A DNA stretch of 55,124 bases, from NCBI RefSeq assembly GCF_000330505.1, contig NW_004191857.1, positions 204,580 to 259,703 on the forward strand, written 5' to 3'. This stretch comes from Entamoeba invadens IP1 (taxonomy: Eukaryota > Evosea > Mastigamoebida > Endamoebidae). Shown here in pieces: positions 33,668 through 43,133 of the stretch. Below the pieces are notes generated by a model. The model worked only from the letters and a program-made list of their open reading frames with translations. It made no database searches and was not told where the DNA came from. The translations under genes were made by a program, and so were the position numbers. Within the stretch, counting starts at the first letter, position 1. Each line of letters opens with the position of its first letter.

Positions 33668-34218
33668 TCAAGAGTGTATAAAGTGTTGGATCTTGGCTTT
33701 AAAACCTTCCTTTTTATGACTGACTTGCTCATTTGAAGAAAGCAACGTCTGCGGGTCAAGAGGGTACTCAAACTTGTCAACGTACAATGTGTCAGTTGGC
33801 TCGCCAAAGATTTTTTTCATCGAGTCAAGTGCTCTCTTCGAGTTCTTCCCAACAATGACATACACAAAGTTTTTGTCGTGCCCAACAAGCGCTGTTTTGT
33901 TTTGCTCCATCCAGGTTCTCACTGGACCAATTACGTATTTTCCACACGTTTCACCGACAATGTAAATTGGGTTGTACGGTGAAAAGTCAACAATGTCATG
34001 AACAATTGGGACCTTGCTTTCTTTGTGGACGCCGTCTCTGTTCAAATGGCCTTGGTAGAACAGTTTGGTGGTTTTTATCTTTTTGTGAGTCCTGTTTTTC
34101 ACGTTTATACATAACAAACCTCGTAAAGATCACCTTGCACCCCAAGTGCTATCTTGTGGGCGACTTCACCTGCTCTCGACTTAAAGTTTGAGAAGTACAC
34201 AACCAGAGTTTTGCTCAT
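33668..34218 (-). CDS. Flavodoxin-like protein, spliced
   Basis: Exon 1 is 34120-34218 (33 codons, starting MSKTLVVYFSNFKSRAGEVA and ending GDLYE). Exon 2 is 33668-34078 (136 codons). Joined they give 169 residues with a flavodoxin-like order: a hydrophobic strand 1 (TLVVYFS), a helix, DLYE, then PIYIVGET, an FVYVIVG strand and a C-terminal helix. Without splicing, exon 1 stops shortly after the donor. The first loop (SNFKSRAGE) lacks the usual T/S-x-T-G-x-T FMN-phosphate signature, so flavin binding is uncertain. A small electron carrier or WrbA/flavodoxin-fold protein is the best guess. It lies head-to-tail behind TOR (83 bp) and diverges from a small membrane protein gene. Confidence 0.6.
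34079..34119 (-). other. Very short intron of the flavodoxin-like gene
   Basis: 41 nt if the acceptor is the AAG at 34079-34081 (phase 0); the donor is GTTTGT at 34119. It contains an in-frame stop (TAA), so splicing is required. A later phase-0 AAG would give a longer intron but remove about 22 residues. Confidence 0.55.
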
Positions 34219-34563
34219 TTTCCGATGTTTCTTCTTCATTTCCACAGCTTAAATTTACTCTCTTTCGGGTAATCTCTTACTCATTCTGTCATTTTACTCA
34301 ATCACACAATCACAAGGTTAAAACAATTTTCTCAAAAAATTTGTGTTTTTTCAATTATTTTTAACATCTCTCTTAACTATGTTTTTATTAAACAATATTC
34401 GTCGAAATTATTTTTATAGTTTTTTTGAGATTGAGAAGCTATATATTATATATAAATAATTATATTTTATAGTATTTCACAATGTCCTTTCATTTCTACT
34501 TTTTGAAAATAATGGAATGCCACATCAATAAAAAGGGTGTCTCATCTATTTTACCATTGCAGA
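34219..34563. other. Divergent spacer, flavodoxin-like gene / 66-residue membrane protein
   Basis: 345 bp of A+T-rich DNA with a run of TATATATTATATATAAATAATTATA at about 34440-34467 that could serve the plus-strand gene. No other feature is seen. Confidence 0.4.
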
Positions 34564-34764
34564 ATGAGAAGTGCTATTCTCCTCTTTTTCATTTTTGCAC
34601 TCGCTTTCTCTGAAGACACAAACAAAACAGACAACAACGAACCTTCAACAACTTTCTGGGTGGTTACAGCTGTCATGGCTGCTATAGTAGTTGCTGTCCT
34701 TATCTCTGCAATTGTCATCGATGTTGTCAAAGAAAAGTTTTTCAATGTCTGGAAGGATGTTTAA
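34564..34764 (+). CDS. 66-residue single-pass membrane protein
   Basis: The ATG at 34564 starts a clear signal peptide (MRSAILLFFIFALAFS). It is followed by a very short ectodomain of about 15 residues with an N-glycosylation sequon (NKT), one membrane span (about residues 33-57, WVVTAVMAAIVVAVLISAIVI) and a short basic/aromatic tail (KEKFFNVWKDV). The topology is a miniature type I membrane protein. I recognise no family. It could be a subunit of a membrane complex or a regulatory micropeptide. An in-frame GTG upstream would bury the signal peptide and is unlikely as a start. Its 3' end converges on a gap-truncated gene 96 bp away. Confidence 0.6.
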   Translation: MRSAILLFFIFALAFSEDTNKTDNNEPSTTFWVVTAVMAAIVVAVLISAIVIDVVKEKFFNVWKDV

Positions 34765-34831
34765 ACGCAAAGAATCCGTTTTGTTATTCAAAATGTTATT
34801 TGTTAGTTATTGGGGTTTCATTTGTTTTCAA

Positions 34832-34870
34832 AAAATGTTATTTAAAATGTTATTAAAATGTTATAAAAGG
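34832..34870. repeat. AAAATGTTATT(TA)AAA cluster
   Basis: Three tandem-like copies of AAAATGTTATTNAAA occur between the ends of two convergent genes. The last copy overlaps the stop codon of the minus-strand gene at 34861. It matches copies at 2811-2847 and 35978-35992. Confidence 0.4.
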
Positions 34871-35112
34871 GTTGAGCAATTGACAAGACTGGACTTCTCG
34901 ACTTTTTCTTTTGCTTTTCTTTTTTGTTCCTCTTGCGTATTAAAAGCGTATAAATTTTCGTAAGCCTTTTTGACCGAAACCGTTTGACGATTTTCTTCTT
35001 TTGCGGTTGCTCCTTTGTCGAGTGTATCGAGTAAAGCGTCTATTCCGGTCTTAGAAAGTGCTATTGCTTGAAGGCCTGTTGACATCTTCCACGACTCTTC
35101 TTTTTCGAATTG
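34861..35112 (-). CDS. Gap-truncated gene, C-terminal part only
   Basis: The frame is open from the edge of the N gap (35112) to a TAA at 34861, giving at least 83 residues. There is an internal Met (MSTGLQAIALSKTGIDALL), but the frame continues upstream of it as QFEKEESWK without a stop, so the true start probably lies in the gap. The visible part is highly charged and probably helical, with a Lys/Glu-rich segment (EEQKRKAKEKVEKSS). There is no membrane segment or motif I recognise. Codon use looks coding. The neighbour across the gap is RRP41 on the same strand. Confidence 0.5.
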   Translation of the reverse strand, partial: QFEKEESWKMSTGLQAIALSKTGIDALLDTLDKGATAKEENRQTVSVKKAYENLYAFNTQEEQKRKAKEKVEKSSLVNCSTLL

Positions 35113-35212
35113 NNNNNNNNNNNNNNNNNNNNNNNNNNNNNNNNNNNNNNNNNNNNNNNNNNNNNNNNNNNNNNNNNNNNNNNNNNNNNNNNNNNNNNNN
35201 NNNNNNNNNNNN
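35113..35212. other. Assembly gap (100 N)
   Basis: Exactly 100 N. It removes the 5' part of the gene to its left and the spacer behind RRP41, whose stop codon lies only 5 bp from the gap edge. Confidence 0.99.
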
Positions 35213-35217
35213 CCTCA

Positions 35218-35934
35218 TCAGATGTTTTGGTATTGCATCACCTTGTTCCCATATTCCATAATTTTCTCTTTCATCTGGATACCCGCCTCCTTTGCACCTT
35301 CTTCAACTACAGATAACAACTCCCCAAGTCGCTTTAATGGCATTTTCCCTTCCGTCTGCAATATAGCAACAGTACCACTGTTATGCATAACAGCAGTATG
35401 AACATTAAAGACCGTCCCCGCATTTTCTTCATCTTTTCCCATATCAACAACCATTCGACCACTGATGTACCCCCCTTCAGCCGATGAGACAATATCACTC
35501 ATAGGAATACCTGCATCAATTAATGCTAATGTACACGCATTAATAGCTGCAGCATTAACACTCCCATCATCTTGTAAGACTTGAACACGAATTTCTATCG
35601 ACGTCTCAGGTAACTGTTTGACTAACACTACTTGCTCGTACATCTGTTTTAATAACTCAGACGTCTCCGCCATGTTGCGGTCAAACATCCTCTCACGTCT
35701 CCTCCTCGTCGCAAAAGTCGCTTGTGAAAAGAAGACTTTCAATTCAGCCGAGTCGTGGTTCCTCCTCTTCCCTTCCATCGGTCCACTGACAACAGCCTCA
35801 ACCAACGTGTTCCCCATCCGAACACGAGCAGACCCATCCGCAGACTTCTCAAAACCCAGTTCCATCTCACATTTACGCATTTCAGTCGGTCGGCGACCGT
35901 CGACGCGATACCCTTCTGGTGTAATATACTCCAT
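35218..35934 (-). CDS. RRP41: Exosome core subunit RRP41 (RNase PH fold)
   Basis: A 238-residue protein matching RRP41/Ski6 along its whole length. It starts YITPEGYRVDGRRPTEMRK, continues with ADGSARVRMGNT and a GPMEGK motif, and has the second half typical of RNase PH folds (VLQDDGSVNAAAINACTLAL, AGIPMSDIVSS). RRP41 forms part of the six-membered ring of the RNA exosome, which degrades and trims RNA 3' to 5' in nucleus and cytoplasm. In most eukaryotes the ring is catalytically inactive and threads RNA to Rrp44. The length is normal for the family and no intron is needed. It lies head-to-tail behind Rpt1 with 94 bp between them. Confidence 0.93.
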   Translation of the reverse strand: MEYITPEGYRVDGRRPTEMRKCEMELGFEKSADGSARVRMGNTLVEAVVSGPMEGKRRNHDSAELKVFFSQATFATRRRRERMFDRNMAETSELLKQMYEQVVLVKQLPETSIEIRVQVLQDDGSVNAAAINACTLALIDAGIPMSDIVSSAEGGYISGRMVVDMGKDEENAGTVFNVHTAVMHNSGTVAILQTEGKMPLKRLGELLSVVEEGAKEAGIQMKEKIMEYGNKVMQYQNI

Positions 35935-36028
35935 CCCCTTGTTAAACCTTTTTGAGTTTTTTCTTTTTCATTTCGTATTATGTTATTTAAAATGTTTTTT
36001 AAAACAAAAACCCCAACAGAAAAGCGTT

Positions 36029-37282
36029 TTAATTGTATGCCAAATACTTTGGTGTGGCAGAGAACTTTTGATATCCCTTGATGACCTTGTCGATCGCGTC
36101 TAAGAAATCTCGTTCAGTGATCACCTTACGGCGCGCTCTGATGGCAAACATACCTGCTTCAGTGCAGACCGACTGAATGTCGGCACCTGTCGCGTTGGGA
36201 GTAAGACGGGCAAGTAAGTCGTATCTGATGTCCTTCGCGACACTCATCGGCTTTGTGTGAATCTTGAAAATCTCGGATCTTCCGTCAATGTCTGGAAGCC
36301 CAAATTCAATCTTTCTATCAAGTCTTCCGGGTCTTACAAGTGCTGGATCAAGGGTATCTGGTCTGTTAGTCGCCATCAATACCTTGATATTACCTCTCTT
36401 ATCAAAACCATCCAATTGATTAATCAACTCAAGCATGGTCCTCTGAACCTCACTTTCTCCAGTGTCGTCTTGGAATCTTGTTCCTCCGACCGCGTCAATT
36501 TCATCGAAGAAAATGATGCAACTCTTTTTGCTTTTAGCCATATCGAACAAATCTCTCACCATCTTGGCTCCTTCTCCAACGTACTTCTGAACCAACTCCG
36601 ATCCAATGACTCTTACAAAGGTAGACTCTGTTCGGTTTGCAACAGCTCTTGCCAACAATGTTTTACCAGTTCCTGGTGGGCCATAAAGCAACACACCCTT
36701 TGGTGGATCGATTCCCAAATTCTCAAACGCTTCTGGGTGTAGCATAGGTAATTCAACAACTTCTCTGATTCTCTCGATCTGCTCTTTGCATCCACCAATG
36801 TCCTTGTAAGTGACATCGGGTTTCTCTTCAACCTGCATGACAGAGACAGACGGGTCGATCTTTGGCGGGAGAGCCATCTTGATTTCGTACCTTCCTCTAT
36901 CGACGCCAATTCTGGTTCCGTCTTGAATACTGTCTTTGTCAACTTTTGCCGACTTCCCAGCAACGAATCTGGCATACTCCTTGATGGAGATGACGTATCT
37001 TGGCTCCCGCGCTTCTGGCATTGCCTTCACACAACGAGAAACCAAGAGGGGTTGTTCCTCCATCAATCTTTTGTCGCCGTTCAAGTCCCACTGGGAAACT
37101 GGAGCAAGTCCGGTGTCACTTTCCTGGATACCGACCAGCGAGTGGATTTCGTTAGCCAAATCGGAAACGTCCTTTTCAAGCTTCTTGATTGTTTCGGCAT
37201 ATGGGCCACGGTTGTAAGCCTTCAGGATGGAGATCTCCTCCTCGTCGAGTACTTTCACCTTGTCTTCCTCTTCCATTGCCAT
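36029..37282 (-). CDS. RPT1: 26S proteasome regulatory ATPase Rpt1 (PSMC2/S7)
   Basis: A 417-residue AAA ATPase of the 19S regulatory particle. An N-terminal coiled coil (about 15-50) is followed by the Rpt1-specific segment [11 protein letters not shown], an OB domain, and the AAA domain with Walker A GPPGTGKT (201-208) and Walker B IIFFDEID (256-263). The arginine-finger region [20 protein letters not shown] and a C-terminal helical domain follow. The whole chain parallels human PSMC2, including VEEKPDVTY and the ending [11 protein letters not shown], which separates Rpt1 from the other five Rpt subunits. It unfolds and translocates ubiquitylated substrates into the 20S core. All catalytic motifs are intact. 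Confidence 0.96.
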   Translation of the reverse strand: MAMEEEDKVKVLDEEEISILKAYNRGPYAETIKKLEKDVSDLANEIHSLVGIQESDTGLAPVSQWDLNGDKRLMEEQPLLVSRCVKAMPEAREPRYVISIKEYARFVAGKSAKVDKDSIQDGTRIGVDRGRYEIKMALPPKIDPSVSVMQVEEKPDVTYKDIGGCKEQIERIREVVELPMLHPEAFENLGIDPPKGVLLYGPPGTGKTLLARAVANRTESTFVRVIGSELVQKYVGEGAKMVRDLFDMAKSKKSCIIFFDEIDAVGGTRFQDDTGESEVQRTMLELINQLDGFDKRGNIKVLMATNRPDTLDPALVRPGRLDRKIEFGLPDIDGRSEIFKIHTKPMSVAKDIRYDLLARLTPNATGADIQSVCTEAGMFAIRARRKVITERDFLDAIDKVIKGYQKFSATPKYLAYN

Positions 37283-37663
37283 CTTGACAATTGAATTTCT
37301 CAGTTTTTTCCACCCTGAAAAGTGTTCTCTTTCCGCCCATCAGATCTCATATTAATTTTGTTTTTTGAGGTAATTCAATATAATTTATAAATAAGTATAT
37401 TTACTATTTTTCTTTTTTTAAACATTTTTTTGTTATTTTTTTCAAAACTTCAAAAAAGTGATTAATTTTTTTTCATACTATATTATTAATTTAATTATCA
37501 ATACCATTATTATTATATAATAATAATTGTAAATTACAATTTGTAATAATTCGATTGTTTTTTTTACTATTTATTATAAATAAAATTAAAAAAATAGAAC
37601 AACAAAATTAACATTTATTTCTAAATAACAAAAACCATATTTATACTAAACTAAGACCATACC
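37283..37663. other. A+T-rich spacer upstream of Rpt1
   Basis: 381 bp of mostly A/T runs, including TTATTATTATATAATAATAATT near 37508-37530, an imperfect palindrome. No gene is seen. Confidence 0.4.
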
Positions 37664-37927
37664 TCAATCTATATTCATATTATCAAGCTTCTTTGGATCC
37701 TTGTTAAACGTTTCAATGACTTTGTCATTGAAGAATTCTTGTGGGATTCCTTGGAACAGTTTAACTGAAGGTTGGACCTGATTTTGTTCTTTAACATATA
37801 AGAAGACTGGTTTTACCTTAGCCTCTTTGATCTCATCGAGTGTACTGAAACCTTCCAATGTGTTTTTGGTGTGGTACTCGTCCAATTCGTCGGCGTCGAT
37901 TAAAGTTGCTTTGTCTCCTTTGACCAT
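37664..37927 (-). CDS. Small acidic protein of unknown function (87 residues)
   Basis: The ATG at 37927 gives MVKGDKATLIDADELDEYHTK and an 87-residue, charged, probably cytosolic protein. It contains one beta-like stretch (VKPVFLYVKEQ) and ends KLDNMNID. A second ATG 5 nt upstream is followed at once by TGA. There is no signal peptide, membrane segment or family I recognise. The codon use and lower A+T than the flanks argue that it is expressed. The neighbours are a CDC123-like gene and Rpt1 on the same strand. Confidence 0.5.
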   Translation of the reverse strand: MVKGDKATLIDADELDEYHTKNTLEGFSTLDEIKEAKVKPVFLYVKEQNQVQPSVKLFQGIPQEFFNDKVIETFNKDPKKLDNMNID

Positions 37928-38040
37928 CACATCGAAAGTGTCTGTCTGTCAGTTTATTTTTTTGTAATAGATAATATTATTTAGTAACAATATATATTGT
38001 TATTCAAATAGTATCAATCTATAGAGTTATAAATATATAG

Positions 38041-38712
38041 TTAAAAAACTATATTTCTTTGAGGATAGATATATAGATACATTACTAGTACATTACTAGT
38101 ATTAAACAAACAATTTTCAATATTGAGATTGGTCTGATGCATATTATCATATAACGAGCAAATTGCAGTCACAATTTGAGTTTTTTGTTTTTCGATTGAA
38201 GAGGTGAATATATCGGTATATCTCTGAATGATAGCACACAAAGTATTTTGTATCACAAAACATCTGAATTCTTGATTGGGGTTGATACTCACGTACTGTA
38301 CTATTTCTAGTTCATTTGGGGAATGACTGTCGAGTGAAATGTTTGCACGCTCAGATGCTTGAAGTAATGTCAGCGCATCACGCGAATTGTGGATAGAGAG
38401 GGACCCATTCATCCATTCGGAATCGAGAAGCGCAACTTTGTTGAGTCTTAAAAAGACTTCCCCATACTTCTCAATTGCTTTTTTAATTAATTCGTCAAAC
38501 CACAGATGCCCTACTTCAAAGGTTTCATCATCCCCTTTACAAACCCCAAAAATGGAAGTCGTTTCGGATACTTCCTCAACACCATCCCATATCACACTCC
38601 CTCCCATTTCTTCTAATATTATTGTTTTCATATCATCAGGAAGAAGGTGAACCTCACCAGGAATCATATACTCACCAAATAACTCACGGAGCCGACTCGA
38701 CGTTAATGCCAT
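38041..38712 (-). CDS. CDC123/D123-like protein with shortened C-terminus
   Basis: A 223-residue protein resembling CDC123 (D123), the ATP-grasp chaperone that assembles the eIF2 complex. Recognisable parts: LPDDMKTIILEEMGGSVIWD near the start, VFLRLN, the RDALTLLQAS region and the core EFRCFVIQNTLCAIIQRY. Family members are usually about 300-340 residues and continue through a V-Y-I...V-(F/W)-L-I-D-x-N-P-F segment whose Asp and Asn bind Mg-ATP. Here the frame reaches YIYPQRNIVF and stops, so that motif is missing. An 11-nt tandem duplication (TACTAGTAATG twice) lies just before. It may be a decaying paralogue, a divergent non-catalytic form or a gene with a missed last exon. Confidence 0.7.
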   Translation of the reverse strand: MALTSSRLRELFGEYMIPGEVHLLPDDMKTIILEEMGGSVIWDGVEEVSETTSIFGVCKGDDETFEVGHLWFDELIKKAIEKYGEVFLRLNKVALLDSEWMNGSLSIHNSRDALTLLQASERANISLDSHSPNELEIVQYVSINPNQEFRCFVIQNTLCAIIQRYTDIFTSSIEKQKTQIVTAICSLYDNMHQTNLNIENCLFNTSNVLVMYLYIYPQRNIVF

Positions 38713-39620
38713 TTTATGTTTTCTAGTTTAGTATTTAACATTGTATAGTTTAATTTGTAGTATTATTAATTTAGTTTTATTTTTATTTTTATATAGTATA
38801 TTTTTAATTGATTGATGAAACCATCCATTATTATAATTATACTATAATTATAATGATCCAATATTTTTTTTTATAATAATTTTTGTTAAAAAAAAATCAA
38901 TATTATGGTTTTAATGTTATTGTTTAATTTATATGAAATAAACTATAATATTAATAAAATAAAGTTATAATTTTAATATTATTAAAAATAATTTTGAGAA
39001 AAAATGAAATAAATAGTTTAAAAATGAAAATAAAACTATATTAAACAATTCGGGATTGAATGATGTTAAGACTAATAAATATTTAATAAATTCTTAAATA
39101 AAAAGATGGTTACAACTATTAGTAACTTTAATCATATTGTTTTTTAAAAGAATTTTGTTGTTTTTATCATAAAAATACTACAAATTATGCCAATTAATTT
39201 CCCATTATATTAGGCAAATCTTTATTATCATTGAATAACATGTTTTAACGACAGTTTTTTCGTTGAAAAGATTATGAAACTTTTAATTATAAACTATTGT
39301 ATTTTTTTATAAGACAAAGAAAAAATTGAAATGTAATAATTTAATTCAAGAACAACAATCTTGTTCTGATAAAAACTTCCGAAGAGTCGTTTTTTACTTA
39401 ACAAAACATTTCAAAAATCTTAAATTGTTCAGAAAACTTTTAGCTATCGACTTATTTTCTATAAACCTATTTTTAATGCGAACAATTTGAATAAAACGAT
39501 TTCACGTGATAAATATTGTTCTATTCAAAGATGACAGTCGAGATAGGCATTTAAATATAGTTTAAATATAGAAAGTAAAAACCCTTTAAGGAACTCCGCA
39601 ATTTAACAAAAGAAATTGCG
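38713..39620. promoter_or_regulatory. Long divergent spacer with duplicated TATA-like element
   Basis: 908 bp between the divergent CDC123-like and TULIP-PqiA genes. Close to the latter, TTTAAATATAG is repeated head-to-tail (39550-39571), resembling a doubled TATA-like box 50-70 nt before the ATG. A GAACT word at 39591 lies about 30 nt before it. The remainder is A/T runs with no gene. Confidence 0.4.
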
Positions 39621-42600
39621 ATGTTTGAATTTGTAGCTCTTCTTCTCCTCTTGACCTTTTCATATTCGCAGAGTCAGTCGTCCTCATCCACTGAAGAAGA
39701 GTTATGTGACTTATATTGTTTCTTAAGTTCAATGACCTTCACATTAGATCTCAACGGGTCTGTAGTGTTTCAGGGTTTGAACTTTCCATATTTAGTCTTT
39801 GATAATTTAAAGCTCAAAGACATTAAAGGTGAAGTGAATGATATCAATGCTCCTCAAGGAATTAATACATCACTTATTTTATCCAATTTACACGGCAGAG
39901 GGCCGATTCTTAAAGAAGAAAATGACAAGGAAATTGGGTACTTAGAAATTCAATTTGTCGATGTTGCTGTCACTTTTGATTTAATGTTCCACACATACAC
40001 TTTTAAACAATTCCACTTGATCGACTCAACAACTGCGGACTTACACATTGACTTGAATACTAAAGAAGCTGTTGCAGAAGCCAAGTGTACTGATTGTAGT
40101 GTTTCTGATCGAACCAAAATCGCATTAATCAATACGGCGCTGGGGACATTTCTCCCTCTTTTCCAAAAAGTCTTAGACGCCAATTTATATAAACTCGATG
40201 CATTAATTGAGAACAAATTGGATACCCTCTTCGATAATTTAAACACAAATTACACAGAAAAATTCATTAATGGGACTCAACCCATTGATATTAAGATCAA
40301 CCCAATTGGTAAAGTCAATTTGACTCAGAGTTCTATAGTCGATGTCATCGGTTACATCTCAAATGAGTTACTCATGTCAGACACAGAACTCAACATAAAC
40401 AAATTAATTGAGCGATTCACACACCAAACCGGCGAGTTTGTAGTTGGGAGCAAAGAGGACACCTTCCCCTATTTAACTCGAAACCTCATTGAAAATTTGC
40501 AGTTCACAAACATCAGCAATGGGACGGTAGAAATAGGTATCAACTATTTGTCTTTAAATGGATTGAATACCGTTACCTTCTTAGACTTGTTCGAACCCCT
40601 TCGTATGATCTTTTTTAACAAAGAGAGTCTTTGTACTCGCCAACAGAACTGTGACTACCAAGTCCGGTTAGCATCGAAATTGGATCAATTAGGTATTCTC
40701 TTAAAGATGAAGTTAAACGTTTCTATCGAGAGTGATGTAGTTACTTCTAATGGTAAAACCCTAAATGAAGATTTGAAATTTGATGTCCAAGTTAAGAACA
40801 ATTTATTGGATGGACGGCTTCAATTGTCTGTAGAAAATGGGAAGCTAGAGACTTATAGTAATTCGATGATAGAGAACATGACGTGTTGGGGTGCATTGAT
40901 GCAGAATGGGAGTGGGATACCCATATTAGGTATAAACACTATATTAGAGAACATAACCATTCACAGCTCTTCTGGGGACTTAGAGAGTGGAATACAAGAC
41001 ATCATTAATTCTCTCATCCACGTCTTTATTTTCAATTACAATGATTCATTTCCCATGTTAGTAGATGGTATTATCAACGAGTTTGCAGTGCCAGCGATTA
41101 ACACTGGAATAGATGAAGCTAAAGAGAAGACGTGTGAAGTGATAGTGGATGAACCATTTAAAGGGTATGATCCGCATGCTTCTGTAGCTTCATTGGTATC
41201 GGCCATAGTGTTTGGTTCTGTTTTTAGTTTAGTAGCTATAGTCTTCTTTGTCTACACATGGAGGAGGGAGAAGAAAATTCAAGCAAAAGAAATGCATCTG
41301 AGAACTCCCGAAATAGCACAACCAAACTCTCAACAGAACTCTGAACACGCGTCTTGTAAGAACTCAAATGACAATTCAAATGACACGGAAGATCTATTAG
41401 AGAAAGCAAGTAGTGAGAAGGTCGGTGTAATTCGAAGAGTGACACATCGAGTCACATGGATATGTAAACAGTTTTTAAGAACAGATGATGGGGGCGCCTC
41501 GCTATTTTTAGACAGTCGAATTACCATCTTCTTGCGCGTTATAGTTCCCCTTCTTATATTTATTAATATGTCCATTTTCATCATTTCAAACACGGGAACA
41601 GGCGCTACTGTATTTGGCTATTTAGTCCTTGGAAACACAAACGAAATGAGTTTTGAAATGTCCGAGTTTGGATTAGTCGATACAGTCACAGACATGTGGA
41701 CTGCAAAGGTCTATGCTCTCAGTTCTTTAATTCTGATCTTTTCTGGGATATGGCCGTATACCAAATTAGTTATGATGTTAGTCTGTTGGTTGATGCCAAG
41801 CACTTTATTGACTCCCAAATATCGAGGTAAGATCCTTAGTGTCTTAGATGCGTTTGTTTCTATTTATAGTAATTGCATTCTAATACATTAATAGTAATAT
41901 ATAGATTAGGGAAATGGTCTTTCCTTGACTCATACGTTATGACTCTCATGACTATGGCATTCTTCTTCGACTTAAAACTCCCCCTCCATCACCCGGAGAA
42001 CGTCCACTCAAACGTCGCAATTGATTTGTATGTGAATCCCGAGTTAGGGTTTACTACACTGATGTTAGGGACTTTGATGTCGTTGTTCTTGTCACATTTT
42101 ATGGTCTTTTTACACAACTACATACTCTCAAATCCATCAGATAATATCGGTGCCGATGCCAAAATCTACAAGTCACTCTTTTCAACTCGTCGCAACTTCT
42201 TGATCAAATATGGATTAATTGTGTTGATCCTAATAGCAATGTTCTTAGTAATTCTTGGGATGTTCCTCGAGTCCTTCTCATTCAACTTTTTAGGCTTAGC
42301 TGGCTGGGCCTTTGATATTTTGAATTTCGAGCACACTCGTAACTTCTCTGTGATGGATCTTGGCGTCAACTTCCCTGCTGCCACTCGAGAGCCAAAGAGT
42401 TTTGTTGTTCTCTTTATCCAAGTGACTTATTTCATAACAATAGTTACACTTCCCATGGTCCATATGATCTGTATGTTAGTCTTGTGGTTAGTCCCAATGA
42501 CTCGTCGAATACAAAATATGATGTTTACGGTGTGTGAGATATTATATGCGTGGTCTTGTATTGATGTCTTTATTATATCAGTCATAGCCGCTGTTTTAGA

Positions 42601-42949
42601 ATTATCACAATTCGCAGCCTTCATGGTCGAACCATTTTGTGATGTTCCATTAGGTGGAAGTGGGATGTCTGTCGACTCTATAATAGCCAAATACTTCTCC
42701 ACTGAAGAATTTATTAAAGACGGTCATGAGACTTGCTTCGAAGTAAAGACTGAACTAACAAGTGGCTGTTGGTGCTTATTCGCTGGTGTAATTTTCTACA
42801 CTATTTCTTCAGTATTACTCGTCAAATTCGCTAGAAAAACTTTAGCTGATCGACTTCCCACACAAGAAGAAATCTCGGAATTCGAAGAAACTCAAATGAA
42901 GAAGAATCAAGACAAATGGCCGCTTCTCTATGGTGTTTCTTCTAACTGA
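39621..42949 (+). CDS. Membrane protein with TULIP/BPI-like ectodomain and two PqiA-like domains
   Basis: Exon 1 is 39621-41851 and exon 2 is 41905-42949, giving 1091 residues. There is a signal peptide (MFEFVALLLLLTFSYSQSQ). The ectodomain (about 20-515) has two similar halves of amphipathic strands, each ending in a helix (KVLDANLYKLDALIENKLD; GIINEFAVPAINTGI), suggestive of a BPI/LBP (TULIP) lipid-binding fold; this is inference. One span (521-547) and a Ser/Asn-rich linker precede two four-span units: about 634-655, 695-727, 750-768, 792-820, and 841-865, 911-943, 957-984, 1036-1055. Each has a PqiA signature at its third span (LGKWSFLDSYVMTLM; AWSCIDVFIISVIAAV), and the first also FSGIWPYTKL. 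Bacterial PqiA has the same two-unit layout and takes part in envelope lipid transport. A role in lipid movement across a cell or vacuole membrane is inferred. Confidence 0.75.
41852..41904 (+). other. Intron in the TULIP-PqiA gene
   Basis: 53 nt, GTTTGT donor and TAG acceptor, phase 2. It splits the first PqiA signature. Splicing joins ILSVLDA to LGKWSFLDSY, restoring a family motif present in neither unspliced frame, which makes this intron well supported. Confidence 0.85.
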
Positions 42950-43133
42950 TTTTTGTATTCACAGTATTTACTATATTGTATTGTATTTTTACTATAATAA
43001 GTATAGTTTCTATAAATAATTAGAATATAATTTGTACTTTGTTTTGGCATCTATTAACCATGTGTTATAAATAAAAGTACTATAAAATATACTAGAACAA
43101 AATAAAAAATCCTCGCTTTAAAGCGAGTAGAGT

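Noticed and set aside
38041..38140. 63-nt GTTTGT...TAG intron near the end of the CDC123-like gene
   Set aside because: The splice words fit, but the intron would remove the YIYPQRNIVF segment, which itself resembles the family, so splicing there is unlikely.
41873..42949. Separate 358-residue membrane protein gene
   Set aside because: The first residues come from intron sequence. Splicing at 41852-41904 joins this frame to the upstream one and restores a PqiA motif, so it is the second exon.
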